Origin: Bacteroidia bacterium
GTDB taxonomy: Bacteria; Bacteroidota; Bacteroidia; Flavobacteriales; Flavobacteriaceae
Length of the DNA: 64,000 nucleotides
Reading direction: 5' to 3'
Assembly: GCA_030428865.1 (NCBI GenBank)
Contig: JAUIEK010000003.1
Location: 186,001-250,000 of the forward strand
A program made the translations under genes and the position numbers. Below, piece by piece: positions 8,783 through 18,058 of the stretch; the stretch's first letter is position 1, and each line of letters begins with the position of its first letter. The notes under the pieces are model-generated. The model did not search any database, was not told the origin of the DNA, and was given only the letters and a program-made list of their open reading frames with translations.

Positions 8783-10024
8783 TTATTCATCTCTTAACGC
8801 ATCTATAGGTTTAACTCGTGTTGCCATATAAGCCGGAATCATTCCTATTAATGTGCCTAAAATTATCAGTATTAAAAATGCTAGTAAAACAATAGGTATG
8901 TTAACAGTAGGGTTTAAAAGTGTTGGATCTGGTCCTGATCCCCATGCTTTATCCATCAAAAACAGTATTCCTCCTCCAAAAATAATTCCGAGCATTCCTG
9001 CTAACGTGGTTAAAAAAACCGATTCTAAAACCACTTGTCTTCTTACTTCAATTGGAGTAGCTCCAATGGCTCTTCTAATTCCGATCTCTTTCGTGCGCTC
9101 TTTTACAGTAATTAGAAGAATATTACCTATGGCAAATACACCTGCTATTAGAGTTGCAATTCCTACGAACCAAGTTAAGAACTGCATTCCTGTTAAAAAT
9201 CCAGTAACTTTTCCTATTTCTGCAGCCATATTAAAACTACCAAAAGCTCTATTATCTTCTGGATCTACCTTATGCAAATTCTTGAGTGTCAGTTTTATAT
9301 CGGCTTCTAACTGACGGATATCAACACCTTCTTTTGCTGTAATTAGCATCCAATTAATTCTATTTGCTCTATTATAAACTTGTTGAAATGTTGTAAACGG
9401 AATATATATAGCACTTCCATCTAAATCGATGTTTGCACTTCGTTTGTAAACCCCCACAACATTGAAATTAATGCTGTTAATGTTTAAAAGTTTTCCTATT
9501 GGATATTCATTTTTTTCAAAAAGCTGTTTGTAAACATCTTCTTCTATAACACAGACTTTTGTTTTATTCTTAATATCATTCTCATTTAAAAAACGACCAT
9601 ATACTAAATCTTTCTTTTGAGCCTGATTTAAAACAGGATAATCTCCATTTATACTAAAAGTACCTGATTTAATACCATTAATAATTAAACTTGATTCGTT
9701 ACTTCTTGGCGCTAAAAACTTAATTTCATCAAACTCACTTTCTAGTATTTCGGTGTCCTTGGTTGTTAGCCTAATTCTTCTTCCTTCTTGATAACCCTTA
9801 AAAGGTTTTTCAGTTCTTTGCGCCCAAATAAAAACACTATTAGTTGCAAAATCTCCAAAAATATTTTTAAAGTTATTTTCCATTCCTCGTGCAGCTCCTA
9901 AAAGAGTTACTAAAAGAAAAATTCCCCACAATACACCAATAATCGTAATGATTGTACGTGTTTTATTCTTTCGGATTCCGCCGTAAATTTCTTGCCAAGT
10001 ATCTGAATCAAATAAAAATCTCAT
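8783..10024 (-). CDS. MacB-like ABC transporter permease (second of pair)
   Basis: This is a 413-aa FtsX-family permease. It has one TM near residues 24-45 (TIITIIGVLWGIFLLVTLL), a large periplasmic MacB_PCD domain, and three TMs in the C-terminal third around the FtsX motif VKERTKEIGIRRAIGAT. The C-terminus is RVKPIDALRDE. It is clearly paralogous to the upstream permease; both share the pattern RT-KP-KG-GR in the periplasmic domain. The two probably form a heterodimer. It starts 3 nt after the upstream permease ends. Confidence 0.92.
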   Translation of the reverse strand: MRFLFDSDTWQEIYGGIRKNKTRTIITIIGVLWGIFLLVTLLGAARGMENNFKNIFGDFATNSVFIWAQRTEKPFKGYQEGRRIRLTTKDTEILESEFDEIKFLAPRSNESSLIINGIKSGTFSINGDYPVLNQAQKKDLVYGRFLNENDIKNKTKVCVIEEDVYKQLFEKNEYPIGKLLNINSINFNVVGVYKRSANIDLDGSAIYIPFTTFQQVYNRANRINWMLITAKEGVDIRQLEADIKLTLKNLHKVDPEDNRAFGSFNMAAEIGKVTGFLTGMQFLTWFVGIATLIAGVFAIGNILLITVKERTKEIGIRRAIGATPIEVRRQVVLESVFLTTLAGMLGIIFGGGILFLMDKAWGSGPDPTLLNPTVNIPIVLLAFLILIILGTLIGMIPAYMATRVKPIDALRDE

Positions 10025-10027
10025 AAC

Positions 10028-11260
10028 TTAATCTGCTCTTAATGCTTCAATAGGCCTAATTCTCGCTGCTCTTCTTGCTGGAACAAAACCGGCAATTAAT
10101 CCAGAAATAATTAAAACAAATAATGCTCCAACTACTAATCCTGTACTTACACTTGGGTCTTTAATAAAATACTCCTCTAAACTATCTCCTAAACTTTCTA
10201 AAATATAAGAACCAACCGTAAGACCTATATAACCTGCTAAGGTTGTGATTAATACCGATTCTTGTAACACCATTCCTATTATTGTAGAAGGTTTTGCACC
10301 AAGTGCTTTTCGTATACCAAATTCTTTCGTTCGCTCATTAATTACAAAAATCATAATGTTACTAATTCCTATAATTCCAGCAATTAATGTTCCTGAACCT
10401 ACAACAATCACAATCACATAAAGAGCTAACATAAACATGCCTACTCCTTTGTTTGCTTCTGCCATATTTCTAATAAATAATGCGCTTTGATCATCTGGAT
10501 GAATCGCGAGTTCTTCTTTTAACTCTCTTTCTAAGCGATTACCAAAAGCAATTGCTTGATCTAAGTTTAAATTTGGATTGTATCCTAAATTAATTTGATC
10601 GATATAATCATTATTTCCATAAAGTAACTGAGCTGTAGAAATAGGAATATAGTTTAATCGTTCTTCGTTATCTCCTCCATCATCTGAAAAGACACCTACA
10701 ACTTTATAAGAAATATCTCCTACATTTACATACTTTCCAACAGCTGGCCGTTCTCCAAATAAAGCTTCTTTAACTAATCTTCCTACAACAATTACTTTGG
10801 AAGCCTTGTCTATATCTAGTTGATTAATGTATCTTCCTTCTGTAATGATTGTTCTTTCTAAGTATTGATGATCTGGGTTTACAGCTCTTATATTGTAATT
10901 ATCCTGATTATTTTTATATGCAATATTAAATTGATTTTTATATATCCGCTTTGTAGCATATTGCACTTTATCTTCATGATTTTCTAAAATATAATCGTAA
11001 TCTTTATTTTTGAGTTGAACGTTTCTTCCTGATTTTAGTCCTTTGTATGGTTTACTTGTTCTTCCTACAAGAATAAACATAGAGTTAGCAGCATCATCTA
11101 CAAAAGCATCTGTAAATGTGTTTCTTAGTCCTGTAACTACTCCAAAAAGTAAAGTGAATAGAAGTATTGCAAAAGCCACTGTAAAACCTGATAATATGGA
11201 ACGTAATCGGTTTTTATTAATACTCTGTAATACTTCTCTCCAGCGATCTAAATCAAACAT
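10028..11260 (-). CDS. MacB-like ABC transporter permease (first of pair)
   Basis: This is a 410-aa FtsX-family permease with a first TM at about residues 22-44 (ILSGFTVAFAILLFTLLFG), a periplasmic MacB_PCD domain, and three C-terminal TMs around VINERTKEFGIRKALGAKP. It ends in RIRPIEALRAD. Its start overlaps the ATPase gene by 8 nt, which implies coupled translation and a shared complex. As in other MacB-type systems, the pump would drive a periplasmic adaptor by mechanotransmission. This mechanism is inferred from the family. Confidence 0.92.
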   Translation of the reverse strand: MFDLDRWREVLQSINKNRLRSILSGFTVAFAILLFTLLFGVVTGLRNTFTDAFVDDAANSMFILVGRTSKPYKGLKSGRNVQLKNKDYDYILENHEDKVQYATKRIYKNQFNIAYKNNQDNYNIRAVNPDHQYLERTIITEGRYINQLDIDKASKVIVVGRLVKEALFGERPAVGKYVNVGDISYKVVGVFSDDGGDNEERLNYIPISTAQLLYGNNDYIDQINLGYNPNLNLDQAIAFGNRLERELKEELAIHPDDQSALFIRNMAEANKGVGMFMLALYVIVIVVGSGTLIAGIIGISNIMIFVINERTKEFGIRKALGAKPSTIIGMVLQESVLITTLAGYIGLTVGSYILESLGDSLEEYFIKDPSVSTGLVVGALFVLIISGLIAGFVPARRAARIRPIEALRAD

Positions 11261-11954
11261 GCTGCTTAGCTTTTACAGGCTTATTTATAGTATCACTAAC
11301 AATTAAACCATCTTTTAAACGAACTACTCTTTTTGTTTTAGCTGCAACATCCTCTTCGTGTGTGATTACAAACACGGTCATTCCTTCATCATTAATTTGC
11401 TGTAGAAGATCCATAACAGAATCTGTTGTTGTAGAATCTAAAGCTCCTGTAGGTTCATCTGCTAGAACAACTTTTGGTTTTGTAACTAAGGCTCTAGCAA
11501 TAGCAACACGCTGTTTTTGCCCTCCAGATAGTTCATTAGGCAAATGATTTGCCCAATCTTTTAAGCCAACTTTGTCTAAGTATTCTAATGCTTCTTTTAA
11601 TCGCTCTTTTCTACCAACTCCCTTATAATATAAGGGAAGTGCTACATTTTCGAGCGCAGTTTTATATGAAATTAAGTTGAATGATTGAAATACAAAGCCT
11701 AAGAATTTATTTCGTAAAACTGCTGCTTTTTTCTCATTCAAATTATGAATTAGCTGTTCATTTAAATAATAATCTCCTTTGTCATGAATGTCTAGTAATC
11801 CTACAATATTTAACAGTGTTGATTTACCAGAACCAGAAGATCCCATGATGGAGACAAATTCTCCTTCTTTTATGTGTAAATCAATTCCTTTTAAAACGTG
11901 TAAAGAATCTTTCCCTATTGGATAAGATTTGTGAAGATTTTCAATTCGAATCAT
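11253..11954 (-). CDS. MacB/LolD-type ABC transporter ATPase
   Basis: This is a 233-aa stand-alone nucleotide-binding subunit. Walker A is GSSGSGKST at about 38-46, the signature is LSGGQKQRVAIARAL, Walker B is VVLADEPTGALD, and the H-loop is VITHE. It has the LolD/MacB subfamily pattern, including the conserved GFVFQSFNLI Q-loop. It is first in the exporter operon. A weak -7-like TACTTTTA lies upstream on the minus strand. The intergenic 11955-12118 separates it from the divergent DCC gene. Confidence 0.93.
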   Translation of the reverse strand: MIRIENLHKSYPIGKDSLHVLKGIDLHIKEGEFVSIMGSSGSGKSTLLNIVGLLDIHDKGDYYLNEQLIHNLNEKKAAVLRNKFLGFVFQSFNLISYKTALENVALPLYYKGVGRKERLKEALEYLDKVGLKDWANHLPNELSGGQKQRVAIARALVTKPKVVLADEPTGALDSTTTDSVMDLLQQINDEGMTVFVITHEEDVAAKTKRVVRLKDGLIVSDTINKPVKAKQHV

Positions 11955-12094
11955 TCGTGTTGGTTAATTTTTGCTTAAAAGTAGTTAAAGATTTAAATTA
12001 TGATTATTAATGACTTGTTAAACCTTTTTAACTATTCGATCATAAGACGGATAGGAATCTAAATTGTTACAAGATTTTTTGATTTTTTATATCG

Positions 12095-12102
12095 TATTTT
12101 TG
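12095..12102 (+). promoter_or_regulatory. -7 element for the DCC gene
   Basis: TATTTTTG matches TAnnTTTG exactly and lies 16 nt before the ATG at 12119. No -33 TTG is found at the usual 19-nt spacing. Confidence 0.55.
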
Positions 12103-12118
12103 TTAGTCAGATGATTTT

Positions 12119-12541
12119 ATGACACATAATATTCCAAAAGGAAAAAAACTTATATTATTTGATGGGGTTTGCAACTTGTGCAACGGCTCTGTAAACAAAA
12201 TTATTAAACTTGATAAAAAGAATCATTTTTTGTTTGCTTCACTACAGTCTAAAATAGGTAATGAGGTTATCGAATATCTAAATATTGATACACAAAAAAC
12301 AGATTCTATTATCTTATATACTCCTGGAATATCATATGAAGTAAGGTCTACTGCTGTTCTGAAGATTGCAAGTAATTTTGGAAGAATGTGGAAATTCTTT
12401 TCTTATATTTTTTTACTTATTCCTACAGGAATAAGAGATTTTATCTACAACGTTATATCAAAAAACAGATATAAATGGTTTGGGAAAAGAGAAAGCTGTA
12501 TGATTCCTACTCCTGAATTAAAAGCAAGGTTTTTAGATTAA
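12119..12541 (+). CDS. DCC family thiol-disulfide oxidoreductase-like protein (DUF393)
   Basis: This is a 140-aa thioredoxin-fold protein with the defining motif FDGVCNLCNGSV at about residues 14-25, including the CNLC pair. A C-terminal arginine-rich and aromatic part (NRYKWFGKRESC) follows. Members are called thiol-disulfide oxidoreductases by motif only; the reaction is not established for most. It lacks a clear signal peptide. It is monocistronic, converges with the QEGLA gene, and diverges from the ABC exporter operon. Confidence 0.9.
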   Translation: MTHNIPKGKKLILFDGVCNLCNGSVNKIIKLDKKNHFLFASLQSKIGNEVIEYLNIDTQKTDSIILYTPGISYEVRSTAVLKIASNFGRMWKFFSYIFLLIPTGIRDFIYNVISKNRYKWFGKRESCMIPTPELKARFLD

Positions 12542-12554
12542 ATAATGAATTCTA

Positions 12555-13709
12555 TTACTTTAAATTATTTAAGATAAAATCAACTCTAGTATTGGCATTA
12601 CTATTCTTTTTAAAAGAAATTGGAAAATGCTTAGGCTCTACTGCATATCCGTTATCAATTAAGTATTTTATTTTTGTTTCATAATCCAAACTTACTTTTC
12701 CTGTTAATAAAAAGTTCATGTTTTTACCTTTTTGATAGCGTTGGTAAATTTTTTTCAACCCTGATAGATACAGATAATCTTTAGTTAATCCTCCTCCTCT
12801 ATGTGCTCTTACCGATATGTAAAACGCTCTTTCTCTATCTAAATCATAAGTATTGTGAAGTAATCTAAACGTTTTTGAGAATGAATATCCTTTTGCTAAA
12901 CTATTAACTGCAATAACACGGTAAGCCAATTCTTTTAACCGCTTCATTGTTAAACTACCTGACATGTATTCACTAAAAACTGCCAACCCTTCTTGGGTTT
13001 CTTCATTGTTTGGGAAACCATGAGAAAATACTTTTAATGGGTGTAGCAATCCATTCATAGTAGTAACCATATGCAAGCCTATTTCATGATTTGTAAGAAT
13101 ATTCATCTCACTATCAGAAAATGTATGATTGGTATTAATCATTAATGTTTGTGTGTTGTTTAAAACCATTGCTATGGCTCCCATGGTTTTAGACTGCTTA
13201 ATTGTAAAGTTGAAGTCATAGCTTTTCCCATATTCTCTAAATATCTCTTCTGCATCAATAGATGAGTATTTCGGAAAAAAAAGATCAGATTCTTCATCAT
13301 CATCAAAATGAAGTATAAACTTTGCGTTTTCTACATCTTGTTCTGTAGGCGTTCCAAAAGAATGAAGACTATCATAATAAAACTTCCTTCCTTCTCCTAT
13401 GGTTTCTATACATTGAATTAATCCTGAATAACTGTAAACAATATCTTCATACAGTTCTCTAATCTTACCATCTTCAATAGATTCTAGCGGAAGTGAAAAA
13501 AGTTTTCTGTGTAAATTAAACTTATCAAAGTCAATAGCCGGATAATCAAAAACAGGATCTGTTAAGTACTTAGAATCAAAGAATTTTTTTTTCGCTTCTT
13601 CAATATTGACAGGGTTTACATAAGTTAACAACTCAACTTTTTTAACCAAACTGTCTAAACGTTGATCTACTTCTAAAAGTGGTTTATTTATAATTATGCT
13701 ATCAGACAT
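12555..13709 (-). CDS. QEGLA-motif (DUF1704/MATCAP-like) zinc metallopeptidase
   Basis: This protein is about 384 aa from ATG 13709 (MSDSIIINKPL). The longer frame would enter the upstream gene. It carries HEIGLH, an HExxxH zinc motif, and 30-odd residues later TQEGLA, whose Glu is the expected third ligand. This is the arrangement in the DUF1704 family, which includes the animal MATCAP tyrosine carboxypeptidases. Bacterial members are catalogued as 'flavohemoglobin expression-modulating QEGLA motif protein', a label that says little about function. It is the last gene of a four-gene operon with an ATP-grasp ligase and an amidohydrolase. There is no signal peptide, so it is cytosolic. Carboxypeptidase activity is inferred from the family. 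Confidence 0.88.
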   Translation of the reverse strand: MSDSIIINKPLLEVDQRLDSLVKKVELLTYVNPVNIEEAKKKFFDSKYLTDPVFDYPAIDFDKFNLHRKLFSLPLESIEDGKIRELYEDIVYSYSGLIQCIETIGEGRKFYYDSLHSFGTPTEQDVENAKFILHFDDDEESDLFFPKYSSIDAEEIFREYGKSYDFNFTIKQSKTMGAIAMVLNNTQTLMINTNHTFSDSEMNILTNHEIGLHMVTTMNGLLHPLKVFSHGFPNNEETQEGLAVFSEYMSGSLTMKRLKELAYRVIAVNSLAKGYSFSKTFRLLHNTYDLDRERAFYISVRAHRGGGLTKDYLYLSGLKKIYQRYQKGKNMNFLLTGKVSLDYETKIKYLIDNGYAVEPKHFPISFKKNSNANTRVDFILNNLK

Positions 13710-13725
13710 ATAAAAAACGTAAATA

Positions 13726-14559
13726 CTAATGTGGTTTATGATTATTATAAAAAGCATCTGCGTGCTTTTTTAAATATTTTTTTAAGGATTTCTCAATAAC
13801 AAAAACAACTTCGGGATATATTATTTGAGCATTTTCATCACAATATACTTTAGCAATTTCAGTAGCTAAAACTAAAGTATTTTGAAAATTTTGAGTTATA
13901 AACTTAAGAAAATAACCATTTCCCATAAAGGTATCATTAATCTTAGCCGTTGATTTAATTCCGTTTGGAAGTGATATGTTTTCTAAGATTGATCGCCATT
14001 GCTCTACATCTTTTCCAAACCGATCATTGTCAATGTTTTCTGTACCTAAATTCCAAGTAGGTACTTCTCTATCCCAACGCTTCCAATTATACGAGTGTAT
14101 GTCATAAACTATACAGACTCCATATTTTTGCTCTATCTTTTGAATAAGAGCCGTAACTACTTTGTAAAAATTATAATGCTTTAGTAAGCTTTTTTGCTTC
14201 ATAACCTCAGAAAGAGGCTTGCTCCAAAGTTTCTTTCCCCAAGCATCTTCATAAATTGCTGTTTCAGGAGCTCTATTTAAATCGTATTCAAACCTAGAAT
14301 CTAAACCTGCAATTACAATAGGGTGAGATTGAACCATCTGTTTTGTAGCAGGATCTTCTTCATACCAACGTTCATAATATGAATGTGTACAACTGTCCCA
14401 TAGCTCGCTTCGAAATTGAGTGCCATCATGTACAGCACCACACACATAGTGTGTATAGTTTTCTATTTTAATTGTAAACGAATAATCTTCTGAAACTGCA
14501 TGAAAACAATTTTCTTGCTGAATTCTTTTAACAATTTCATTGATGGGTAAGCGTTCCAT
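13726..14559 (-). CDS. N-formylglutamate amidohydrolase family protein
   Basis: This 277-aa cytosolic enzyme belongs to the FGase (PF05013) family. Visible motifs are CGAVHDG near residue 36, SRFEYDLNRAPE at about 90, and the zinc-site region IVYDIHSYNW at about 155. Classical members hydrolyse N-formyl-L-glutamate to glutamate and formate in histidine degradation. Here the neighbours are an ATP-grasp ligase one base upstream and a QEGLA metallopeptidase 16 nt downstream, not hut genes. A different amide or peptide substrate is therefore likely. hutI lies 35 kb away. Confidence 0.85.
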   Translation of the reverse strand: MERLPINEIVKRIQQENCFHAVSEDYSFTIKIENYTHYVCGAVHDGTQFRSELWDSCTHSYYERWYEEDPATKQMVQSHPIVIAGLDSRFEYDLNRAPETAIYEDAWGKKLWSKPLSEVMKQKSLLKHYNFYKVVTALIQKIEQKYGVCIVYDIHSYNWKRWDREVPTWNLGTENIDNDRFGKDVEQWRSILENISLPNGIKSTAKINDTFMGNGYFLKFITQNFQNTLVLATEIAKVYCDENAQIIYPEVVFVIEKSLKKYLKKHADAFYNNHKPH

Positions 14560-14560
14560 A

Positions 14561-15592
14561 CTATGCTTCTTGTACTCGCCGTTTTAAATCACTTTTTTTC
14601 AAAAACGCGGCATTTCGCTCTAAATATTTACTTTCTATAAAATCAACAACTTTCTCTTGTAGTTTTATTTTATATATTTTGTTCATATTATAGATTCCTC
14701 CAGGACTCATTACATTTACCTCTACTAGTTTTCCTTCTATTATATCTACGCCCACAAAGTAAAGTCCATCTTTAACCAATTTAGGACCAATTTTCTTACA
14801 TAATGATTTTTCTTGAGCTGTCATCTTATGCTTTGCTACAACTCCTCCTACAGATACATTTGAACGATGATCTTTATCTCCAGGAATTCTCTTCATTGCT
14901 CCTATTGGCTGACCATTTAAAAGAAGAATTCTAACATCGCCCTTATCAGCTCCTTCAATATATTCTTGTAGAATTACATATTCTGATGAGCCATCTCCTT
15001 TATCAATATAAAAATCTAATAAAGAATTGATATTTCTCATTGCCGATTTTTCAATCAGAATAACTCCAGATCCTCCAAAACCATTTAAAGGTTTTAAAAT
15101 CATTTTATCAGACTTAGATTCTTCAATCATCTTTACTAGATAATTCTTATTCTTAGAAACATGTGTAACAGGAATGATTTCGTTTTTAGGATCTTCAAAA
15201 ACAGCTGTATAAAGTTTATTACTAGCTTCTCTTATTCCTTGGACAGAGTTAAGAATGAAAACATCATCTTTTACGGAATCTAAAAAATTCAACATTAATG
15301 GATCTAACGGAGGGTTTGCTCTCATAAAAATCACATCAAATCCTGCTAAAGGAAGCATTTCTTCTCTAAATGTAGCCTTCTTATGAAAAGACTTCATGCT
15401 TAATGGTACTTTTTCTTGTCTATTTATAATAGAGCAAAATGCATAGGTTACACTATTTCTAATGGTTAAGTTAGAAGGCGTACATATAGCAACACCATGT
15501 CCTCTTTTTACGCATTCGTGTATTAAAGTGATTGTCGTATCTTTTTCTGGAATAATTTTATCCCATGGATACATTAAAAAACAAATATTCAT
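14561..15592 (-). CDS. GshB/RimK-like ATP-grasp ligase
   Basis: This is a 343-aa ATP-grasp enzyme. An N-terminal pre-ATP-grasp domain opens with MNICFLMYPWDKI. The nucleotide-binding region has MILKPLNGFGGSGV at about residue 163, the second motif is VILQEYIEGADKGDVRILL, and the metal-binding end is VEVNVMSPGGI. The family joins a carboxylate, activated as acyl phosphate, to an amine. Glutathione synthetase is the nearest named relative, but there is no GshA here and the organism class uses bacillithiol. It is tightly packed (14 nt and 1 nt gaps) between a dicarboxylate symporter and the FGase-like gene. The substrate is unknown. Confidence 0.88.
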   Translation of the reverse strand: MNICFLMYPWDKIIPEKDTTITLIHECVKRGHGVAICTPSNLTIRNSVTYAFCSIINRQEKVPLSMKSFHKKATFREEMLPLAGFDVIFMRANPPLDPLMLNFLDSVKDDVFILNSVQGIREASNKLYTAVFEDPKNEIIPVTHVSKNKNYLVKMIEESKSDKMILKPLNGFGGSGVILIEKSAMRNINSLLDFYIDKGDGSSEYVILQEYIEGADKGDVRILLLNGQPIGAMKRIPGDKDHRSNVSVGGVVAKHKMTAQEKSLCKKIGPKLVKDGLYFVGVDIIEGKLVEVNVMSPGGIYNMNKIYKIKLQEKVVDFIESKYLERNAAFLKKSDLKRRVQEA

Positions 15593-15606
15593 TTTTTTTA
15601 TTTTTA

Positions 15607-16935
15607 CTATCCTTTTACTTTATCGTATAAATCATCCCAATCTTTGGGTTTGGGATCACGTAACTTGCCCAATGATTTTGCTACTATCATGGAAACAGTA
15701 GCATCACCTGTTACATTTACTGTAGTTCTACACATATCTAAAGGTCTATCAACCGCAAAAATCAAAGCTAGGCCTATGGGCAATAGTTCAGCAGGAAATC
15801 CAACAGTTTCTAGAACAATAACTAACATTACCATACCTGCACTTGGTACAGCTGCGCTTCCAATAGAAGCTAGTAAAGCAGTTAATACTATTAATAGTTG
15901 ATTGGTAAATGTTAATCCTTCAGGCCAAAGAACTTGCATAATAAAAACAGCTGCAATTGCTTGATACAAGCTTGTACCATCCATATTAATAGTTGCTCCT
16001 ACTGGGAGTACAAACCCTGATACTTCTTTGTCTACACCTAAATGCTCCTCTACTCTTTCCATAGTAACGGGCAGTGTAGCTGCACTTGAACTTGTAGAAA
16101 ATGCTAATAGTTGAGCTGGACTTATTTGTTTAAGAAACCACACAGGGCTTTTCTTAGTAAAAATAGCTATCAGTATCATATAGAAAATAACCATCAATAA
16201 AAGGCCTGCAATAACACAAGCAGAATAAGCAACTAGTTTTAGTAAGATTTCTGTATCATCAAATGCAACAATAACATTTGCTAGTAATGCAAAAACGGCA
16301 TAAGGAGCAAACAACATAATTAAATCAACCATCTTCATGATGACCTCGTTTAGCGAATCAAAAAAACGAACCAGTGGTTTTGCCTTTTTTTCTGGTATAA
16401 GCAATAAACTAATTCCAATAAACAAGGCAAAAAAGATTATTTGAAGCATCTTAGCTTCTGAAAACGATTTAAAAATATTAGATGGAAAAATATCTACCAA
16501 TGATTGCAAAGGACCTGCATCATTTTGTGCTTTGGCTTTATCTAACTTATCTGTAACGTCTGCAGACGATGAGTATCTTTCTTTTATTTTTTCAATTGTT
16601 TCTTGAGGCATTCCATTTCCTGGCGCAACAACATTAACAATTGAAAGGCCAATTACTATGGCTACTACAGTTGTCATTACATAAATTATAATGGTCCTCA
16701 ACCCCATTTTTTTAATCTTAGAAATATCTTTTAAATCAGAAATCCCCTTAATTAACGATGCAAGAATTAATGGAACAGCAATTAGCTTTAAAAGGTTGAT
16801 AAAAATTGTTCCAAAAGGCTTAATCCAATCAGAAACAAAATCTTTTCCTCCAGCTATAGAAGTCATAATAAAACCAAAAACAATTCCTAAAATCATTCCT
16901 ATTAATATCTTCCAGTGTAGTGCTATTTTTTTCAT
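15607..16935 (-). CDS. Dicarboxylate/amino acid:cation symporter (DAACS family)
   Basis: This 442-aa inner-membrane transporter is of the GltP/DctA type with about eight TMs. It has the serine-rich re-entrant loop AFSTSSSAATLPVTM, then TINMDGTSLYQA, and the second hairpin motif SIGSAAVPSAGMVM, all expected for Na+/H+-coupled glutamate, aspartate or C4-dicarboxylate uptake. It is the first gene of the operon that continues with the ATP-grasp, FGase-like and QEGLA genes. The transported substrate may therefore feed that pathway; this is inference from context. Confidence 0.92.
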   Translation of the reverse strand: MKKIALHWKILIGMILGIVFGFIMTSIAGGKDFVSDWIKPFGTIFINLLKLIAVPLILASLIKGISDLKDISKIKKMGLRTIIIYVMTTVVAIVIGLSIVNVVAPGNGMPQETIEKIKERYSSSADVTDKLDKAKAQNDAGPLQSLVDIFPSNIFKSFSEAKMLQIIFFALFIGISLLLIPEKKAKPLVRFFDSLNEVIMKMVDLIMLFAPYAVFALLANVIVAFDDTEILLKLVAYSACVIAGLLLMVIFYMILIAIFTKKSPVWFLKQISPAQLLAFSTSSSAATLPVTMERVEEHLGVDKEVSGFVLPVGATINMDGTSLYQAIAAVFIMQVLWPEGLTFTNQLLIVLTALLASIGSAAVPSAGMVMLVIVLETVGFPAELLPIGLALIFAVDRPLDMCRTTVNVTGDATVSMIVAKSLGKLRDPKPKDWDDLYDKVKG

Positions 16936-17041
16936 TCAGTCTATTTATCAATTTAGGTGCAGAAAGGTATAAAAATTATCCTACTAATTGTAGCTTTAAT
17001 TCTGGATATGATTCTTCTCTTTTTTATCTTTAAAAGTATTG

Positions 17042-17049
17042 TAAATTTG
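17042..17049 (+). promoter_or_regulatory. -7 element for small membrane protein/NUDIX unit
   Basis: TAAATTTG is an exact TAnnTTTG match, 17 nt before the ATG at 17067. Confidence 0.55.
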
Positions 17050-17066
17050 CAGCAGAAAAGAACTAA

Positions 17067-17378
17067 ATGAAGAAATTAAAAGAACGCTGGGGAATTACTT
17101 CAAATATACAAGTGATATTTATTTTTATTGTTTTTGCCATTAATGGCTCTTTTGCAGCTTGGGTTGCAAACCCTATCACAAATTTTATAGGTATAGATAA
17201 AGCTACAACAAGTGGTTTTATTTACTGGCCTTTGCGGATCTTATTAATATTTCCTATCTATCAAATCACATTACCTATTGTGGGTTTTCTCTTTGGTCAA
17301 TTTAAGTTTTTCTGGAATTTTGAACGAAAATTTCTTTCTAGAATTGGGCTTGGATTTTTATTTAAATCAGAAAAGTAG
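17067..17378 (+). CDS. Small two-TM membrane protein, Bacteroidota-specific
   Basis: This is a 103-aa inner-membrane protein with two strongly hydrophobic stretches (about residues 14-37 and 52-78). A basic, aromatic C-terminal tail follows (FKFFWNFERKFLSRIG). It resembles the short Bacteroidota family now labelled DUF6787, recognised from overall pattern only. Function is unknown. The NUDIX gene starts 2 nt after its stop codon, so the two are probably co-translated. Confidence 0.8.
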   Translation: MKKLKERWGITSNIQVIFIFIVFAINGSFAAWVANPITNFIGIDKATTSGFIYWPLRILLIFPIYQITLPIVGFLFGQFKFFWNFERKFLSRIGLGFLFKSEK

Positions 17379-17380
17379 TT

Positions 17381-18019
17381 TTGTTTTTCAATCATTTTTT
17401 AGAAAAAGTAAACCAACTAAAAACAATTCCGTTAGGTGGTGAAAAAGCACATTTTAAGTTAGCTCCTGCTCTACGCTTACGCTACAATGAAGATAAAATA
17501 AAGGCAAGCAACCCAAGGAAAGCCGCTGTTTTAGTTCTTTTTTATCCTGATGATTCAAACAACACTTCTTTTTTGTTAACAAAACGGGCTGCTTACAAAG
17601 GTGTTCACTCTAATCAGATAAGTTTCCCTGGAGGAAAAAAAGATGTAAAGGACACTTCTTTAGAGCATACTGCCTTACGAGAAACTTTTGAAGAAGTTGG
17701 TATAACGCAAAAAAGCATTCGCATAATTAGAGAAATTTCTGATGTATATATTCCGCCAAGCAATTTCTTAACCACACCTTTTATTGGCTGTTTAGAAAGT
17801 AAACCTATTTTTAGACCAAATTATGAAGTTGCTCAAACAATTAGTGTCTTACTAAGTGATTTACTTGATGAAAAAAATATTGGAAGCGTAAATATGAATA
17901 CTTCTTACATGAAGAATGAAGAAGTACCTTGTTTTAATTTAAATGATAATGTTGTTTGGGGGGCAACAGGAATGATCCTTAGTGAAATTCGAGAATTATT
18001 AAAGCAAATTTCTTTCTAG
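17381..18019 (+). CDS. NUDIX CoA diphosphatase
   Basis: This is a 212-aa NUDIX hydrolase with a TTG start 2 nt after the previous stop. The CoA-pyrophosphatase element LLTKRAAYKGVHSNQISFPGG is followed directly by the NUDIX helix with LRETFEEVGI, in the same spacing as E. coli NudL. The enzyme should cleave CoA to phosphopantetheine and 3',5'-ADP in the cytosol. The spacing and element support this over a generic NUDIX call. Confidence 0.87.
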   Translation: MFFNHFLEKVNQLKTIPLGGEKAHFKLAPALRLRYNEDKIKASNPRKAAVLVLFYPDDSNNTSFLLTKRAAYKGVHSNQISFPGGKKDVKDTSLEHTALRETFEEVGITQKSIRIIREISDVYIPPSNFLTTPFIGCLESKPIFRPNYEVAQTISVLLSDLLDEKNIGSVNMNTSYMKNEEVPCFNLNDNVVWGATGMILSEIRELLKQISF

Positions 18020-18058
18020 AGAGTTTTGTAAATTAGCGACTCATTTAAAATAAAATAA

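Noticed and set aside
8853..9314. A 153-codon plus-strand frame within the MacB-like permease
   Set aside because: It is a shadow of the FtsX-type permease; no family features.
13726..14559. Histidine-utilisation role for the FGase-like gene
   Set aside because: No hut genes are adjacent (hutI is 35 kb away), and the operon partners point to another substrate.
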